From JALSRY01 sp964428275 (GTDB lineage: Bacteria; Planctomycetota; Phycisphaerae; UBA1845; Fen-1342), in the NCBI GenBank assembly GCA_964428275.1, contig CAYRXN010000252.1:1-6931 (forward strand): a DNA stretch of 6,931 nt, read 5' to 3'. Below the pieces are notes generated by a model. The model was not told the DNA's origin. It did no database searches and was given only the letters and a program-made list of their open reading frames with translations. Made by a program: the position numbers and the translations under genes. This document shows, piece by piece, positions 5,188-6,931 of this stretch (the first letter of the stretch is position 1; each line of letters opens with the position of its first letter).

Positions 5188-6931
5188 CTAGCGCGTCGCC
5201 TGCTTCTCCTGGCGCACCTTCGCGATGATCTCCTCCTGCACGTGGCGGGGCACCCGTGCGTAGTGGGCGAAGTGCATCGCGAACGTGCCGCGGCCCTGCG
5301 TGGCCGAACGCAGATCGGTCGCGTAGCCGAACATCTCGGCCAGGGGCGCCTCGGCGGTGATGATGGTCATGTCGGTCTTGACGTCGGTTCCGGTGATCAG
5401 TCCGCGGCGGCTGGTCAGGTCACCGACCACGGCCCCCTGGCAGTCGGTCGGCACCTCGATCTCGACGTGCATGATCGGCTCGAGGATCGCGGGCTGGGCG
5501 CGCAGGTACGCCTGTTTGAACGCCTCGCGGGCGGCGATCTGGAACGCGATGTCCGACGAATCGACCACGTGGGCCGAACCGTCTTCGAGTACCATCCTGA
5601 CGCGCACGACCGGATAGCCGGCCAGCGGGCCGTTCATCCGCGCGGCCTGGAATCCCTTGTCGCACGACGGGATGTACTCGGTCGGGATCCGCCCGCCGTG
5701 GATGAGGTTCTCGAACTCGTATTCGCTGGCGGCGTCCTCGGGCAGCGGTACCATGCGCCCGACGACGTGGCCGTACTGGCCCGAGCCGCCGGTCTGCTTG
5801 CGGTGTTTGTAGTTGAACGCCGCCTCGCGGGTGGGCGCCTCGCGGTAGTTGACCTTGGGCGCCCCGACCTCGACCTCGCAGCCGTATTCGCGTCGAATCC
5901 GCTCGATGTACACCTCGAGCTGCAGTTCGCCGACCCCCGAGATGATCGTTTCGTTGGTTTCGGCGTCGCTGCGCACGTGGAACGTCGGATCCTCACGCAC
6001 GAACCGCCGCAGGGCCTTCGAGAGTTTGTCGCGGCCGGCGGTCTTGGCCGGTGCGATCGCGAGCGAGATCACCGGATCGGGCGTGTGGATGTTTTCGAGC
6101 GAGTAGTTGAGTTTCTCGTCGCAGAACGTGTCGCCCGAGGCGCAATCGACGCCGATCATCGCCACGATGTCGCCCGGCCCGGCCTCGTCCACCTCTTCGC
6201 GGTCGTTGGCGTGCATGCGAACCATGCGTCCCACCCGGGTGCGTTTGCGCTCGCGGGTGTTGACGATGGTCATGCTCTTGCGGAGCGTGCCCTGGTAGAT
6301 GCGCGTGTAGGTGAGCTGTCCGAACGATTCGTCCACGAGCTTGAACGCCATCGCGACCAGCGGCGCGTCGGGGTCGGCGGTCATGGCGACCTCGGCGCCT
6401 TCGTTGTCGTTGTCGCGCGCGTAGTAGACGCGGTCCAGCGGCGACGGCAGATAGCGTACGACCGCATCGAGCAGCGGCCGCACGCCCTTGTTGCGAAACG
6501 CGCTGCCCATGAGCACGGGTACGATCTCGCGTCCGATCGTCAGTCGGCGGATGATCTCGCCGAGTTTTTCCGCTTCGGGCGCGCGCTCCTCCAGCAGCAT
6601 TTCCATCAGCTCGTCGTCGTACATCGAGAGGGCATCGAGCATGCCGTGCCGGGCCCGGGCGGCCTCTTCGCGCAGGTCGTCGGGGATCGCCGCGCGCCGC
6701 AGCCGCTGCCCCAGATCGCCCTCGGTGTACACGGCCTCCATCGTGACCAGGTCGATCAGGCCGGCAAAGTCGTGTGCCAGCCCGATCGGAATCTGGAGCT
6801 GGATCGCGGCCAGTCCCAGCTTCTGCTCGATTTCGTTGATGACGCGGGCCGGGTCGGCCCCGACGCGGTCGAGCTTGTTGATAAAGGCGATGCGCGGCAC
6901 GTTGTAACGGGTCATCTGCCGGTCCACGGTG
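5188..6931 (-). CDS. fusA: Elongation factor G, spdEFG1/mtEFG1-like (N-terminal part outside window)
   Basis: About 580 C-terminal residues of the translocation GTPase are present, out of a usual 690-710. The missing part carries G1-G3 and the switch regions. The visible sequence begins just before G4, AFINKLDR (NKxD), and includes G5 as GSAF near visible residue 142. Domain II contains FGQLTYTRIYQG and GVDCASGDTF, and domain III contains ISGVGELQLEVYIERI. Domain IV has QTGGSGQYGHV, IPSCDKGFQAA and DSSDIAF; domain V has GDLTSRRGLI, with a C-terminal FAHYARVP. The forms KHRKQTGGSGQYG and GVDCASGDTF recall mitochondrial EFG1 and the bacterial spdEFG1 class of Spirochaetes, Planctomycetes and Deltaproteobacteria, rather than ordinary EF-G with RQSGGRGQYGHV. 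The subclass is inferred from memory of motifs. The reading frame is intact to TAG at 5188-5190. Confidence 0.95.
   Translation of the reverse strand, partial: TVDRQMTRYNVPRIAFINKLDRVGADPARVINEIEQKLGLAAIQLQIPIGLAHDFAGLIDLVTMEAVYTEGDLGQRLRRAAIPDDLREEAARARHGMLDALSMYDDELMEMLLEERAPEAEKLGEIIRRLTIGREIVPVLMGSAFRNKGVRPLLDAVVRYLPSPLDRVYYARDNDNEGAEVAMTADPDAPLVAMAFKLVDESFGQLTYTRIYQGTLRKSMTIVNTRERKRTRVGRMVRMHANDREEVDEAGPGDIVAMIGVDCASGDTFCDEKLNYSLENIHTPDPVISLAIAPAKTAGRDKLSKALRRFVREDPTFHVRSDAETNETIISGVGELQLEVYIERIRREYGCEVEVGAPKVNYREAPTREAAFNYKHRKQTGGSGQYGHVVGRMVPLPEDAASEYEFENLIHGGRIPTEYIPSCDKGFQAARMNGPLAGYPVVRVRMVLEDGSAHVVDSSDIAFQIAAREAFKQAYLRAQPAILEPIMHVEIEVPTDCQGAVVGDLTSRRGLITGTDVKTDMTIITAEAPLAEMFGYATDLRSATQGRGTFAMHFAHYARVPRHVQEEIIAKVRQEKQATR

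Overview
The window comes from a high-GC (about two thirds G+C by eye) bacterial chromosome. Planctomycetota, or a close relative, is the best guess. The reasons are an elongation factor G that reads like the spdEFG1/mitochondrial EFG1 branch, a pyruvoyl-type arginine decarboxylase, and neighbouring secreted lipoproteins (a sulfatase-fold hydrolase and a PPC-domain metalloprotease). This placement is inferred from gene content only.

Left half, plus strand. Positions 1-73 hold the last 23 codons of an unidentified gene. Positions 74-575 hold no convincing gene. They contain two different short tandem repeat arrays 14 nt apart: an 8-nt AGGGACNN array at about 129-283 and a 7-nt CATTCGC/G array at 298-367. 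These are followed by a possible promoter, two back-to-back stem-loops (476-528) and a good Shine-Dalgarno. Next come a PPC-domain zinc-metalloprotease lipoprotein (576-1742) and a sulfatase-superfamily lipoprotein (1858-3273). The latter has Thr where active sulfatases carry the Cys/Ser that becomes formylglycine.

Right half, minus strand. The 5'-truncated EF-G gene (5188-6931) lies upstream of a two-gene polyamine operon. That operon is a pyruvoyl-dependent arginine decarboxylase (4333-4887) followed 23 nt later by agmatinase speB (3440-4309). Together they would convert arginine to agmatine to putrescine plus urea. A perfect TATAAT at 4991-4996 on the minus strand probably belongs to the operon promoter. 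The two halves converge at 3274-3439, where three successive hairpins may end transcription from both sides.

No RNA gene, insertion sequence, phage gene, CRISPR array or defence system is visible. The unusual items are the paired repeat arrays, the G-quadruplex-compatible purine strand, the stacked leader hairpins and the Thr-type sulfatase homologue. I do not see a clear new multi-gene system.
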